Shown: piece after piece, positions 24,180 through 38,900 of the stretch | Numbering within the stretch: position 1 is the stretch's first letter | Layout: each line of letters opens with the position of its first letter | Origin: Cucumis sativus | Taxonomy: Eukaryota > Streptophyta > Magnoliopsida > Cucurbitales > Cucurbitaceae | DNA length: 64,000 nt | Direction: 5' to 3' | Assembly (NCBI RefSeq): GCF_000004075.3 | Contig: NC_026659.2 | Span: forward strand, 20,168,272 to 20,232,271 | The notes under the pieces: generated by a model | What the model was told of the DNA's origin: nothing | The model's database searches: none | Seen by the model: the letters and a program-made list of their open reading frames with translations, nothing else | Position numbers and translations under genes: made by a program

Positions 24180-25857
24180 TGTCACACCTCTCCCCGAGCA
24201 CCTATTTGCTTGGACTGAGACGTGGCGTGAAGTCAATCGATATCACTCACTTCAAGAGTGATACCAGCTGACCCTTAACCTTAACCATTAAACTGTAAAC
24301 GACAGTAGGAAGCTAACACATAAATTCTAAACACAACTGGGTAAAACCCCTTTTATTCTAACACAAACTTTTATACAGACATGACGTAGTTTTATTTACA
24401 TAGAACAAAACCTAACAACAGTCTTTCCAAAAACTACAATACTAAAGACTAACTGATTGCAAGTACAAAATAACAGAACACATACGATGACAACAAGAAA
24501 TCCTTCAGCAGACATGTAGCAACGATTTAGGCTCTGAGGACATGGTCTCTACCTGGAAAGTGAGAAAATATTTTGAAGAGTGTGAGCTAAACGAGCCCAA
24601 TGAGTGATAGTTTTATAAATAACTTTTCATAAATCTTTAGAAACAATAATTCATAAAATCCTCGAAACAATAAACGATAAACTATAACATGAAAGTTTAA
24701 ACCTTAAAGCATTTAGAAATAGTAACATAAAGCCTTGTTTTCCTACTCGAAACTCAAGTATCTACTCCTGGGAGGTGGTACAGATTACTCAATACCAACT
24801 CCAAACTTCAGAGATGGACATCCCCAATCCCTGTTCCTGGGAGATAGACGTCCCTAACTCCAATCTTGGAGATAAATGTCCTTACCTCAAATTCATTGAC
24901 GCTTGTAATCCTGCCCCATAGTGGGTATTTTTTAGACATCTTGGTTCCAATAAAAACATTTATAAAACCATAAACCTTAACCTTGGGCACAGGTCATACA
25001 TCTAACGCCAACCTCAACGTACACTAATCTCCATGATCACCAAAACATCTGCCTATCTCGCCTAGCTTACCTTGTCACTCGGCCAACCACTGACTTGTCC
25101 AGAAACATATTTTTTTATCCAAAAACATAACCTGAATTTCAATAATCATAAATAAAAGTCCAAAATTATTTTGAGGAAACTTCATTCTACAAAAATTCTT
25201 AAAAACATCTCAACTCTCTTATCTTAAAATTTCAGCTTCAAATTCTAAAGAATGAACTCTGCAGCCATTTGAAAATCAACTTTGCTCAAATTCACCTGAA
25301 AACTGACCTTTCTCACTTTCTTCAACTCAAACTCAACCCTCTCTTGCTGAAATTTGTTCGAAAGCCCTAGTCTAGAAACTAGAATAAATTTGTGATCTTT
25401 TGAGAGTAATTTCAGCCAAATCGCAAGAGTAAAATGGAAGAAATGTTCATATGAAGTGACCTATTTTATACTAATCTCTGCACGAACCTTTATTAACACG
25501 TCCTACTAGCCGTAATCTAAATTAAGCATACAAGGACACTTGTAAAGCACTTCACCGACTCTACCTCTTCATCATCTCGCCTAACCAAAATTGTGTTTCC
25601 ATCCTTTTGGCCTTGGCCTTGACATGCTTTAAACGTCCAATGACACTTATTTAGAGGTTATTTCCATCCTTTTGGCCACCTACACAACACCAAAATAACC
25701 TTCAAACGCCTAACCCTTAAGCCTTAACACTAGACAAAAATTTTCATTCTTTTTCAATAACCATGACACACTTTTTATCCTTTAACTCCCTTCAATACTT
25801 AAACTTCTCGTTACTTCAAAGGCCTTAAGTTCTGCCACGGTTCAGGGTGTAGCGTCA
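24180..25857 (-). mobile_element. Solo-LTR-like sequence, probably Ty3/gypsy
   Basis: Read on the minus strand the unit starts TGACGCTACACCCTGAACC (25857) and ends GGTGTGACA (24180), i.e. TG...CA with partly inverted termini (TACACC/GGTGT), about 1.68 kb. It shares layout and phrasing with the LTR-like stretch at 6.4-7.8 kb. No PBS, polypurine tract or gag-pol frame flanks it. A clear target duplication was not found, so the exact ends are provisional. Confidence 0.45.
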
Positions 25858-26970
25858 AAGCTTTGATTTTCCTTTTTGACATAAACCTCAATTTGAAGTG
25901 TAGTGAGATTTGTACTACTTAACCAGCATGAGCTTAACTCAACTAACATCTTTATGTTTTAGAAAACAAGAGGTCTCGAGTATAAATCCCCCACTCCAAG
26001 TTGTACTTAAAAAGACCTTTAAAAAAAAAACCAATTGTACTACTTAATTCAAAGTTGAATTTGGTGTAAAATTGGACTTTTGCTCTATGTCCAAACTTGA
26101 AATATGTCCAAACTTCAATCAGGGTAAAACACATGTTCTGAAAATGGAAAGTAGAAGGAATTGAACGTTTTTGATGTACAACTTATTTATGCGTAACCCT
26201 TTTGTAACACGTGAGCCTTCTTGTACCCTAACAAAATTTCCCCTTTTAAGAACACCATTCATTCTAAAACCCTCTATTTTAATCAGGTGGGAGAGTATTT
26301 ATCCCATGGTTGTGGTGTGAGATTTAAATAAATAAAAGATACTTCGATAGGGGGGAATTAATTAAAAGGAAAGAGGCAATGTTTTAGTAAATAAATATAT
26401 CACAGAGAAGGTAAGTCAAAGATGATGAAATATAAAATTACATATTTGTAAAAAGAATACTATATCAAAATTCTTCAGTTGAATGATACGGTTGTAAATA
26501 CACGTATACCATTGTCTCAATCACAAAAATAAATAATAAAAAGGACACGTTTGTCTTGGCTCTCTTCTTATCTTGTGGTGAGATTGCAATGGGTACAAAA
26601 AGAAGAATGAAATTTCTTATTTGTTTTCAACTATGGAAGGGCAAAGGGGTTTGATGTCTCACCAATAGTTGTTCTCTTCCCTTTAGGCATCATTTTTCTT
26701 TCCAAGAAGTTAATAACTAAAAATCTCCGACAGACAGCCATGCAATAAAAAGAAATTGGAAGAATTGTGGTGGTAAACAGGCCGCGATCACATTTATCTT
26801 CATCTTCAAGGGTTGAGAGAAAGTTTTAATCTAAATATGAACATAACCATAGAAAAATTCAAAACTGCCCAAATCTTCAAAGTTTCAGGCAAGAAAACAA
26901 AAAATATTAAATAAAACAAAAAAGAAAAAGAAAAAAACCCAAGTCTGTCAGTGCTCCATACAATACAATT
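25858..26970. other. Spacer and 3' UTR of the RSA1-like gene
   Basis: The part next to 26970 (about 26650-26970) should contain the 3' UTR of the minus-strand RSA1-like gene. The rest is AT-rich with no supported coding sequence. Confidence 0.5.
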
Positions 26971-29900
26971 TCAAATGTCAGACATTCGTACAAGTTTGCC
27001 ATAGAGGATTCGATCATCTCTTCCAGTATTGCTTTCTAACAGTGCACTGTGAACCAGTTCCTGATATGAGAAAAACAAAAACCATTTTATTTATCAAAGT
27101 TTTAAATCATAAGTAAAGTTGAATCATTAACTTGGCCTTTCATTTTCCTACCGACCTTTACATCCCTGTGAGAAAGGAACTTCCCCATATTGTGGATAAC
27201 CATTCTCATATCTTCAACCTGATAACAACACAAAAATTACAAAAATTCCTCAATCTAATGTTTTCATTTTCTTTCATTCATTGAATGTTTTGTTCGAACC
27301 AACAAGAAATGAATCCAAACAGATTTACCCGAATATAGCCAACCAAGTTCCGATCGAAGAACCTGAATGCCTGTTTTTCAGAAAACCAAAATTAGCAGTT
27401 AGAAATAATGTAAAAGGTAAAGTTTCCACAGATCAATTTGGAGTATTGAAGAGTTAGGTTGGAAGGTTGGTAAAGAGTTAGGTTGGAAGGTTGGTAAAGC
27501 ACCTGCAGTAGCTCCTTGTCTACCACTGCCTCCTTGGGAGGTGAAACTTCTTTCTTCTTCATCTCCACCTCCACCCCTCTTTTATCAGACTCCGTTGCTT
27601 TCTTGCTAGCACTCTCCTGGTTCGACCCCTTGGTTTCTTCTTCTTCAGGTATATTGCCTGCAACCTTTTCAGACACAACATTGGCAGTCTGCGCCTCTTT
27701 GTTCAGTTCAGTTTTAGCATCCTCTTCATTGGTTACCATTGTAGCATCCTCTTCATCGTTGGTTTCAACTGTAGCATCCGCTTCATTCTATTACCACAAC
27801 CAAAACATAACATTATTTCAAAATAATGTCTAGGAGATATAAAAAAATACAATATCTTTCTAAAGGACTTTTTGACGAAGAGATTATTTGCCCTAAACTA
27901 TGCTCCCCCACCAAAATCGTTCTAGTATTAAAAGAAAAAAACTAATAATTAAAAAATATAAAGAAGGGCACAAGGACACCGCCCACTTCAGAGCCTGGAC
28001 ACACTTTCTGAGAGATTGTCGCTACTGTAATCATAAACTTAATTTTTAACCTTTTAACATTAAAAAAAATACTACTAAGCTTATTGGGTGTTCTCCTTAA
28101 CCTTTTAACATTAAAAAAAATACTACTAAGCTTATTGGGTGTTCTCCTCTTATGGGTCTATACCCTACTACTCTTAGATATTTCATTTTATTCATGAAAT
28201 GTTTCTTATATAATTAAATTTTAACTTTACAAAATCCAAATATGCAAGCATTTCCTTCCTAGTGATTCTATGGTGGGTGGGGTGAGAAGAGAGAAGAGAG
28301 ATGCCTCATTAGATGAATTGTGTCGAGAGCTGGTGTCGTCCATTTCCTCATATTCTTCAGGATCTTCCTCAGGGTCTTCCTCAGGGTCTTCTTCAGGCTC
28401 ATCACCATAATCTGTTTCAGTTTCCATCTTTGTCTCATCCACATGAGTAGCCAAGTCATTCCCCTCCACTGCAGGTGTTTCAGCATCTGCTTGCGACAGA
28501 GTTGATGATTCTGGTTCCGTAGATTTATTTTCAATAGGAATGTCTGTTGTCTTTGGCCGTTTTGGTGATGATTTTTTATTGTCTTCCTTGTGGATTTCCT
28601 CCCGTTGCCGTTTTCGCTGATTTCTCTTTGCTACAAACTTGACACGCAATTTCTATGCCAAAATAAAAGATAGGAATAAATATATAAAGCTTTATATTAC
28701 CATCACAACAATAATTTAACTGCCACGAAGGCTCATGCAACCTGGAGGAAAGTTAAAATACGGGATCCCATCTGATACTGAAGCATTTCATAAAATGACT
28801 CAGCAAAGAGTGATAGCTGTAAAGAAAAAAGAAAATGTCAAGTAGGCAATAATGAAGAAACCAGTAAATATTGCCTTCAATCAGTAAATCGAGAACATCA
28901 ATTTTAAGAACTTTAGCAAGAGAGACGGCAGTGAATTTTCCTTGCAGCAGTAAGGGTACCTCAAATGTTGGTTCTTCAATGTCTTTGTCTGTATACTCCA
29001 AGAGCGAGTCAAGGGAAAGCGACAATGATCGACACTGTTGCATAAATAAAAATAAGTTACAACTAAGATATGTTGTTATGGAATGCACTTTAGGTATTCA
29101 TGTAAATGCATCTTAGCTAAAATAAACCTACTTTGGAATCCTTGCTCCATCTTGTTTGTAGTATCAGCCCAGGATGTCTAGGAGGTTCTTCAGACTTTCT
29201 CTTTTCTTTCAAATCTTTGTTTGGTTTGCTTCTCGACTCATCTTTACCCATTTTCTCTTTCTCATCTTTTGATTGTTCACCATCTCTAGATCTTTCTTTC
29301 TTTCCATCACTACTATCTTTCTCACCAACTTTTTGTTTGTCAATCGAAGTGGTCACAGGATTGGCTGCCTTGCCAGTGTCATTGTCATTCTTCACGGCAG
29401 GCTCTTTCTCACTCTTCTTCAAATTTACAGAATCACGCCGTTTTAACACAGCAGGGGACGTAGAATTTGATTTAGGAATCTTCTTTTCTTGTTTATCATC
29501 TGTAGCGGACTTGTTTTCTTGTTTATCATCTGCAGTAGATTTTTTTTCTTGTTTATCATCTGCAGTGGATTTCTCTACATTATGTGTTTCATCTGCTGTA
29601 ACCTTCTTCTCGTTTGCATCACCACCTTCACCCTTTTTAGAAACTTCCTCAACAGTAACTTTCTTTTTAGGTACCCTCTTAATTACTTTCTTTTTCACTG
29701 TTGTTTTCACAACAGGATCTTGACCTACTGCTGCATTGAGATCTGAATTATCCTTAGACTTATCCTCAGAGCAGTTCACTTCGTTTTCTACTTTTGGAAG
29801 TGTATCTTTATTTTTTTCATTCTGAGGACTTTTTCCCACCCGTTTAATTACTTTTTTCTTTCCAGGAGCCTTGACAGTAGCAGAATCATTTGAAGGTTGA

Positions 29901-32900
29901 TCAGAAGGAAAGTCAGAGATCTGCTCTCCATCAACCTTTTCATCCACTTGGTCATTTTTCTTGCTGGCTGCAGCATCACCAACTGTTTTGGCCTTTTGTT
30001 TGATAATTTTCTTGACAATCTTCTTTTTTCCAGATTTCACAGCACCACTTTTCGGTGTACTACCAGAAACTTCTTGATCTGGTTTCTCAACATTCTGAGC
30101 TTCCTTGCCTCTTTCATCTCCATCCTTGCTTTCAAGTTTTGAGCTACTTCCAGTACCCCTTCCCTCGGATGTATTCCCTTTGTCCCCTTTGTCACTCTTT
30201 TCCTTTTGATCTATGTCTGCTTGTCTGATTGACACAGTGTGTTGCTCTTTTTCAAATTTATCAACGCTCTTAGTATCTTTTGTTGATTCTGCTTCTTTGA
30301 CTATACAAAATATAGCAGGGATGTTAATATTTTGGTAATAAAGAATAAGGTCAATAGTATCTTTCAAGTAGATCAGCAACAGAAAAGTACCTTCCATCCC
30401 TTCCTTTGCTTCCTTGGATGTCTGAGATTTCAACTTGTTAATATTAGTGCCAAAATTTAAAAGAGAAATAATGGGTCTAATAACTTAATATGAGACAAGG
30501 CAACCGTGTTAAAGAAAGCTTCCAAGGACAAGGAAAATGAATTTGCAAATGACTGAACAAAATGTTGCCCCACATGAAACTTTTAAATTGGAAGTAGCAA
30601 GCCACCCCCCATGAGGAATATTTTCTCAAAAGATTCAGCACAAAGTTCAGCACGTGACATAAATAAAAAACTTTGATTTGAAAAGGTATACAATACGAAA
30701 TATATATACATACCAATCTTTGAACAACGTAACTTGAAAGGAATCAATGAATGTCAATGACAGAGAAGCTACATTGTATATAAAAATTTCGGTAAATCAT
30801 ATACAAAAGAAATTCATATCATTAATTAATGTTTGGCAATCTTTTCGCCCAATCAACAGTTTCTCTCAGTAATGCCACAACATCTGGAATATCATCCTTA
30901 TCATTTGGAATGTTCCAGTCCAAGTTGCATTACGCATAACAGCATTTAAAAGCATTGTTTTTCTTTAATAGGTAGCAGCTAACAGCCACGAGTTCTTGTA
31001 ATAAAAACAGAAGAATAATAATATGCCTCAGAGTTCATGAAAGCTTCTACTTAGAACGAAACAATTGAAATGCTAACCTCCTTTTTTAGTGCAATGTGGC
31101 GCTCTCTATCAGCAATAGCCTTTTTATGGGCAAGCCATTGTTCCTTCCACGCATTTAATGAAGGGAGACAATCAGATAAATCTGGAACAAATAGAACAGA
31201 GACTTCTTTATGGCTGAAAACCCCATCCTTGCCATATCTATCATAATGTATCTGATGAGACAAACAAATACCCTCAAGTGTCAGCTCTTTAGCTACAAAA
31301 GATAAACGAAGATACTCAATATACAGGTGACAGACAAATCAGGTTTAACAGCAGTGTACATATGACCTCTAAGAAACGATTCCAGTGCTGGCAGTTTTGC
31401 AAGTCTAGTTGCGTAACATCCTTTGCATATCTGAATACAAAGAAGGCACAAGTAAGACAAAGCAGCAATGCTCTTATAAAGCTCAATCCGCAGTGAAGTG
31501 CAATAGTCTTCTAGAACTTAAGTGCAAGAACATGGCTTCTTTTTGTGAGATACATTATATATAAAAGTACATAAAGAAGTAAAAGCATAGTTGAAGGGGA
31601 AATATGAGAAAAAGACCCCTAAACTCAAGGCATTTTGCTCTTAGACTTAGTAAATTAGATTTATTTTTTAATTAATTAAGAAGAAAAAACCTAATTATTA
31701 CTCTTTTTAAAAAATAATGAAAAAGTCCCAAGGCCCAAGGTTTTGAGCCTTGGAGATTCACAAAAAAAATGCGCCTTATTTTGTTAGCCTCACTTTTTCA
31801 AGCTCGTGCACCATACATAAGCCTAGGCCTGCACCCAGGAGGGCTTTTCAAAAGATTGTTCTCATGTACAAAGATAGAGAGCACATAGCACAAACCTAAG
31901 GGCCGTTCGGACTAAAGCATCATCATCAACTGAAGGATCACCACCATCAGACGATTGCCATGGACCACCAATTGCCATGAAACTGCGGTCTTTCTTAAGA
32001 ATGGCAAACCTAAGGATATTGCAAAAGTGGGGTATGCGGTCATCCAAACTTCTCTCAGAAGATAACTCCTCAAGAGCATTTTTACTGATGCCACTCATCA
32101 ATATAATCTGAATCAGGAAATAAAATAGATAAATGATCAGCTATAAATGTCATCACCTACTTTAAATCCAAAATGGAAGAGAGGCTGGAATAAAATTAAA
32201 ATAATCAATTGTAGTGAGAAAAAATATGCACAAATAGACAGATACAGAAATGCATTTTCCACCAATTATAAAGCCATTCATGTACAATGGTCCATCAAAT
32301 TTTGAATTAATGCATCTATCTACTATGATGCATGAGCATTCACTTCAACTTCCTTGTTCTGCATCCACAATAGCAGAACAGGTGAGTGGTGACTAGTAGC
32401 ATAGTCAATCTTCCAGGCTCAGGGCAGGGTTCCCAAAATTTGGTCCACAAGAACACCTTTCTCAGACTTATAGCTATGATCAAGTGTAGTACTAGAACCT
32501 GTTCTCATCAGTAATATTTCTTCCATAAAACATCATTTCTCCATTTAATGCAACAAAAAACAGCAATAATATCACCAAAGAAAACATTTTATTACCCATA
32601 TCTTCAATATACATCATTCAGGGAAATAAATTTGTATTCTAAAATTTGTAATGATATATTCATTAGGGAAAAAAACCTTAAATTTCAAGGAAATGTTACA
32701 AGAAGAAAAGGATCATTAAAGAAGGCAAAGGTATTATTGACCAGCGGAGTATACTTTCTTGAATAACAAGCAAAAATCAAAGCACATTTTCCAGAAGGCA
32801 CAAGAACTTAAGGAATCCATGAGAAACAGATTGATTGCAGTGAGCATCAGCAACATTTTCCAAGCAACCTACCTTCACATTCCATACTGTATTCACATTA

Positions 32901-35900
32901 TTTGATTTCTCCAGTTCTCTTGCCATAAGTTCATCGAAATGCTCTTTTGATGCAGATACAGTCCCTTCTTCAATAAAATCATGCTCAAAACTGCAACAAC
33001 AAGATGGCATTACTGTTAGATTGCCACTTATTCTTTCCTTAAAACACTCTTTGATCAACAAATTCAGAACTCACAAGCATAACATCCGCAAGTAATAAGT
33101 ATGCAAAAAGGAAACAGATGCTCAAGATACTGTTTATTATATAGCGAATGCTCAACCAAAATGGGGCCATGTAATACAATTTCCAGCCCTCAACTTCGAC
33201 AAAAAAGGGGGGGAGACAAAAAAGTGCATGAACACTATTACAGTGCACTCCCCAAGAAGTTACAAGAAAAGGTTCAAAGTACACAAGGAAAAAATAAATA
33301 CCTGACAGGAGTGTGTATAGAAAGGTTGAGTTTCTCCTTTGGCCAATTAACAATAACCTAGATTAATTGAAAACATCAGGTCCAAAGATCTACAATCAAT
33401 CAATTAATGAAATCATCTAAACACATATAACACAAAGAATGCACCTTTGAAAACTCAGGGGATACAAAGAGTCGGGGATATCGCTTCTCTAGTGACAAAT
33501 AATCCCGCTGTGTATCAACTAAACTGTGTGTGTAGACCTGCAAGTAATGATAATTAATACCCACAAAAGGGAGGGGGAGCCAAGAATCACAACAGAAAAT
33601 TATTGGTTAAAACAGAAAAAAGATGCAAAAGCAAGAAGAAAGCTACAAAGAATAGACGAATGATTTCCATGGTGCAGCAACAACAATTTGCTTTCATAAG
33701 ATTCTTATCATCCTAACACGTTCTTACTCAACTATTATGCATACAAGAAAAATTAGCAATCATTAGAGTCAAATAAAAAGTAAAAAGAAATTTCATTCCT
33801 GATTTTTTAGATAAACAAGGAAGTACAAGATAAAAATCAACTCCTAATGTATTCCAGGAGCTCGGAAGATTGGCCACGCTGCTCCCAGAAACAATGCATG
33901 ATTATATCACAATTGCAAAACGAACAATATGCCTTAAGAGCAGCTTGTTCCAGAGAAATGGAGATTCAAGGAAGGAAATGAGCAATGGAATCCAAGTGGA
34001 ACCGATGAAGAACATGAAAACACTTCAAGGTAGGTAATATATCAGGATTGCAAAAATATAAAATAGAAAAAGAGGAGAAAAGAAGTATCAGAGTAATTTG
34101 TTCCAGAAGAGCTGGAAAGTCAAGGTAGGCAATGAACAAATAAAATTGTGGAGGAGCAAATGGCTTGCAGAAAAAAAAAATGAATGCAAGAGTAACTTTT
34201 GGAAAGTGAAGAAACATATAATTAGGTGTAAGGACATATGGAAGGAAGGATAAGAAACTGGGGTTATGACTAGAAAACCCTCCTTTTTTGCCAAGGTAGT
34301 GAACAAAAGGAATCCAAGTCATCAATGAAAAGGAATAAGAAAACCAAAGGAGAAAAACAAATCTGGTAAGTGAAGGAATACCGAATCAGACCCAAAATTA
34401 TGGAAAACAGGGAGATGAACCAGGGTTTAGATAATTAGGATTCAACACTAATTCCAGGCCAAGAAGCAATGGAGAGAATAAGATGGAGAAAATCTGAAGC
34501 AAGCGCGAATTAAATCCAATAAAGTCTAGTCCAGTCCCTAAACTACACACTTGAACAGGTAGGAACCAGATATTTAATGGGATATATCACGCCAGAATCA
34601 TTGAATGACTGAGCTCCAGATCTTTTTACCTTGCTGACATATTCTCTCCTTTTTTCTTTAACGGGTGAGTGATGCCTTCAGCATTAAAGAACACTGAGTT
34701 AGTTATAACGGACCAATAAAAGATTCTGCATGGGGAACTATACGAGGGTCAAAAATAAACATCAAGATCCACCTATGCAAAGCTTCATAATGTGGAGAAT
34801 CTCGGCGTAGTGATCTCCCCTCCTTAGTCAAAGAGGAACCACGTCTGTCCTTAGAAACTCTTGGTGGAGTGCGTTCACGCCTAATTTCGAGGCCACGTTT
34901 GAATTCTCTGTCTCTTTCTTTCTGCCTTTCCAAGATGCGCTCTCTTTCCCGTTCTCTTTCTCGTTCTCGTTCTCTTTCTCTTTCCCTTTCGCGTTCACGT
35001 TCTCGCCGTTCTCGATCCCGCTCTCGTTCCCTTTCCCTTTCCCGTTCTCGTTCTCGTTCACGTACCTTCTCCCTTTCTCGTTCTTTTTCTCTAATGCGAA
35101 AACGCTCCCTTCGACGTTCCTCCTCTCTAAGCTCAAATTCTCGAAGGTAACCAGCTCTATCATCTTTGTGTTCATCAATCCTTGGATGGCTACTATGAGT
35201 CAACATACTGCCTGAATAATCTGACTCAAGAGAAGCTCCATGAAGCCCTTTCCCTGCAGCATAGTCTCTACCTGGTGGCAAGCTCACCCCGTAACCTGGA
35301 TTTGATGAACTCTGGGAGTAGATAAGTTCATCCACATTTCTACGCGGAGCAGCTCCTAAAATTGATGTTGAATGTTGCCCACTGTAAGAAGAACTAAGCA
35401 CTGACACGTTGCGAGGATCAGCATCTACTCTTACTCCATAAGAGAGTAGTTCTTGGGTTGAGTGACGACTAGTAGCAGCTTTTGCTGCAAGATAATCATT
35501 TTGTCTGCCAGAAATGTCCCGCTACTTAGTGTCGTAAGAAACAGACAATCATCTTATTCATTCTATAGACTAACACCAATAAAAGCAGAATCAAAAACCT
35601 GAGAAATTCAGCTGTTATATCATTTTGACTATTGTAAGAGTCATATCGAACTTCCGAATTTCCATAGAAAAAATAAACCAACCTTGACTAATTGTAACAC
35701 AAAAATGTGCTGACCAAAGTACTGTACCTTGAGCTCCCATCAAGGGCATCTGATTGTAGAGATTGAGCTTTAAGCAACTGCTCTTGACGAAGCAGGGACA
35801 TCTGATCAACACGGTCATACGAGTCAGCCTGTTGGAACACAATAGAGAGAATACAATCAAGAGATACTCCTAAACAGATCATCCAAAGCTCATAGTTATC

Positions 35901-38900
35901 TTGAATGGAAAAGTTGAGAAAGGAAAAACATACGACCCAAAAAAAAAATTCCTATAGAAACCATACATGACGTTGATGCCCAAAACCAACAGAAGATTCA
36001 GAAAATCGCCCAGCCGCATCAGTGTTCAAATCCCTTCCTAAGTAAGCACTCTGACGTTCACTGTATTGTCGCCTATCAAGAGTAGGATATTCAGTGACCT
36101 TTTCAGTGAACAACTGATCAGTTCTATGTCCATAGCCATGGCTTGAAGATGACATATAGTCACTTGACAGATACTTGGGGGAATCGGCAATGGCTGAGGC
36201 ATAGCCTCCCCGACCTTCCAAAGCTGATGGAACACTGCTACCTTTGGCAGTTAGTTGAGTGACCTGTATTCAGTAGAAAAGGTTAACAATTTAGCATCAA
36301 TGTTTGACAAAAATGAGACCTCAATTATTCATCTACAATAATATTAAATTGCCGAGACCCTAAGGATGGCCCATAAGGCTGCATTGCAACTAACTTTGGC
36401 TCTGAATACAAAACTGGCAATACTAATGGAAGGAGAAATATAGTTAAGATGACAAAGAAACCTCTGATGTAATAGGGAATTCCAATATCGAACATCATAT
36501 ATCGTTATATATGGAAAGAAAACACTTATCGATAACTCAGAGATGCAACAAGTCAACCCACTACAAAAAAAAGTTAATGTCCTCAAAAGTCATATTCAGA
36601 TAGTCATTAATAATGTTAGGACCAAGGTCACCAACCATTCAAAGAAGGTAATGCATTAGAACAATATTCATGCTTCTAGTACAAAATTCTCAACCCAAAT
36701 AGGCCAGTTCACCATGCCTTTGGTAACATGCAAATCAAGTCAAGCTCTAGATTAAGTGCTCAATTAGAGCTCTTTAAAAAAATTTGTAAAAACGAGCCCA
36801 GAATAGGCCAATTCGCCAAGCCTTTGGTAACATGCAAATCAAGTCAAGCTCTGACTCAAGTGCTCAAATAGAGCTTCTAAAAAACTTTGTAACAATTGGG
36901 ATATTATGAAATTATTTGCAAAAATATGGCATTTTTTGTCTTTATTGAGTTGCATCTCTTTGAGAAAAAGAAAAAAGAAAAAACACAACAAATATAGTGC
37001 CTCCTGAGGAAATGGCAACACACCAACAATAAGGAAATGGCATTGTTCCATTGACCGTTGGATTCTAGAGAACCAAAAGTCATAACCATCCAAATTATTA
37101 GAAAATAAATATTGATAATGTTATAGATAGAAGTATATGTTCTTAATAATTTAGATATTTTAATAAAAATGGTTTAGAATATGTATTTTTTTTCAATTTA
37201 GATTAACTTTTGGTTTTTATATTGATATAAACGAAAGTTTTTCATAATCACATAGGCATCTTCATTATATGCAATTTCCTTGTCGTTGTGCTGCATCTCT
37301 TTGCAACCCTATATTTGCTGCATTTTTTAAGAGACAACCCCAATAAATAATAAATAAAGGGACATAGAGAGAGAAAATGACCTTAGTTTTGAAAATAGTT
37401 TCAAAAGTGTCCACGGTTTTACCAAGTTATTTTTAAGAGCTCTTGTTAAGCACTTAATCAGTCAAGCTCACGATGTAGAAGAACAAAGCATGCAATAAAG
37501 AAACACGTGAGAATAATGGGTTCTAGCATCCTTTCTTCTAATTCATATTTCCCAAATGTTTCTTTCATCTTTTCTCAATATTGTTTAGTAGTCTCTTTGT
37601 CAATTTATTTTTAAGAGCTCTTGACAAGCACTTAATCAGTCAAGCTCACGATGCACAAGAACAAAGCATGCAATAAAGAAACACGTGAGAATAATGGGTT
37701 CTAGCATCCTTTCTTCTAATTCATATTTCCCAAATGTTTCTTCCATCTTTCCTCAATATTGTTTAGTAGTCTCTTTGTCAAGTTCCATAATCTGTTAGGT
37801 CTTGTTTTCAATTATAATTTTAGACACTGATGTGATTTTACAATAAGAATACTACAGAATTAGGAACACGATTCTTTTCAACTCATTATATAAAAAAAAT
37901 GATTTTTTTGTATTCATGATTTTATTCCCATTAAAAATAAGGCACTTAAGGCTTACCCCTCGCCTTTCCATCAAAAGAAAATACTCGAAGCCACCTTCTT
38001 TCTTTAGAACTAAACTCAGGATGTTGCTCTCTTACTATAGATTTAAGTCAGAATAGTTTTAACAGTGTCATCCATTATTGACAACTTTCTTTTTTCATTT
38101 TTAACCAATCAACCTATATGGTGCCGATTGACAATGGTCTTTTAGGAGGGAGTTTCCTCTACCATAACCACAAGAGGAGTTTTGTACGTATGGTCTTTTA
38201 AGCTTAAGAAATTGTTGACTCTTGAAACTAATTCAAACTCCTTATGAAAGCTACACTTGAGGCCCTTTTGGTTTACATGAACAATCACCTTACATTAGGA
38301 AAAAAAATTGAAAGAATACAAGAGCAGCTATTTGTTTGGTCTCTATCTGGGTTATGAACTTCAGGATGTAAATTTCTACTTTCCACAAAAAAATTAAAAG
38401 TGAATTTCGTGCTCCAAAGAAAGGGAAAATAATTTGGCCCAAATGTAAACGCAAAGATCCTTGCTGCCATCAGTTGAATCTATTAAAAATAAAATAGAAT
38501 AATGGAAAAAAATATGTTTAGTATGTTTATATATATATATATATATAAGGATCCTCACTGGCAGGTTGTACATCTTACAAGGAAGTTGTTGAAACAATTG
38601 GGCCCGACGTTTCCATGATCAAGCTGCCAAAAATTCTCAACATATCCAATATATTTAACATTTCAAATTTGTCTAAACATCAACTGCAATAGATGGCCAA
38701 GCGGTCAATTGGTGCTAGTGTAAAAATCAATGAGCTTTGAAAGAAATGGGTTCAAACAAAAATAGCACTTACCTAGGATTTAATGCCTATGAGTACCCAA
38801 GAAAATCCTTTTCTTTTTTTCTTTTAATCCTTCTCAGTCAACTCTGTCTTTGTAGATTATGAAATTATGAAATTCTGTACTATCTTATGGATTTATTTTG

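Noticed and set aside
29133..29723. 196-codon Ser/Phe-rich open frame on the + strand
   Set aside because: Antisense shadow of the Lys/Glu-rich RSA1 exon 14.
34869..35150. Ser-Arg-rich open frame on the + strand resembling an SR splicing protein
   Set aside because: It is the antisense of the Arg-Glu repeat in RSA1 exon 5; the hexamer repeat gives low-complexity frames on both strands.
35505..35530. Acceptor before CGGGACATTTCTGG as the start of RSA1 exon 5
   Set aside because: It breaks the reading phase; the acceptor TTTCTGGCAG with exon start at 35504 keeps phase and matches the family.
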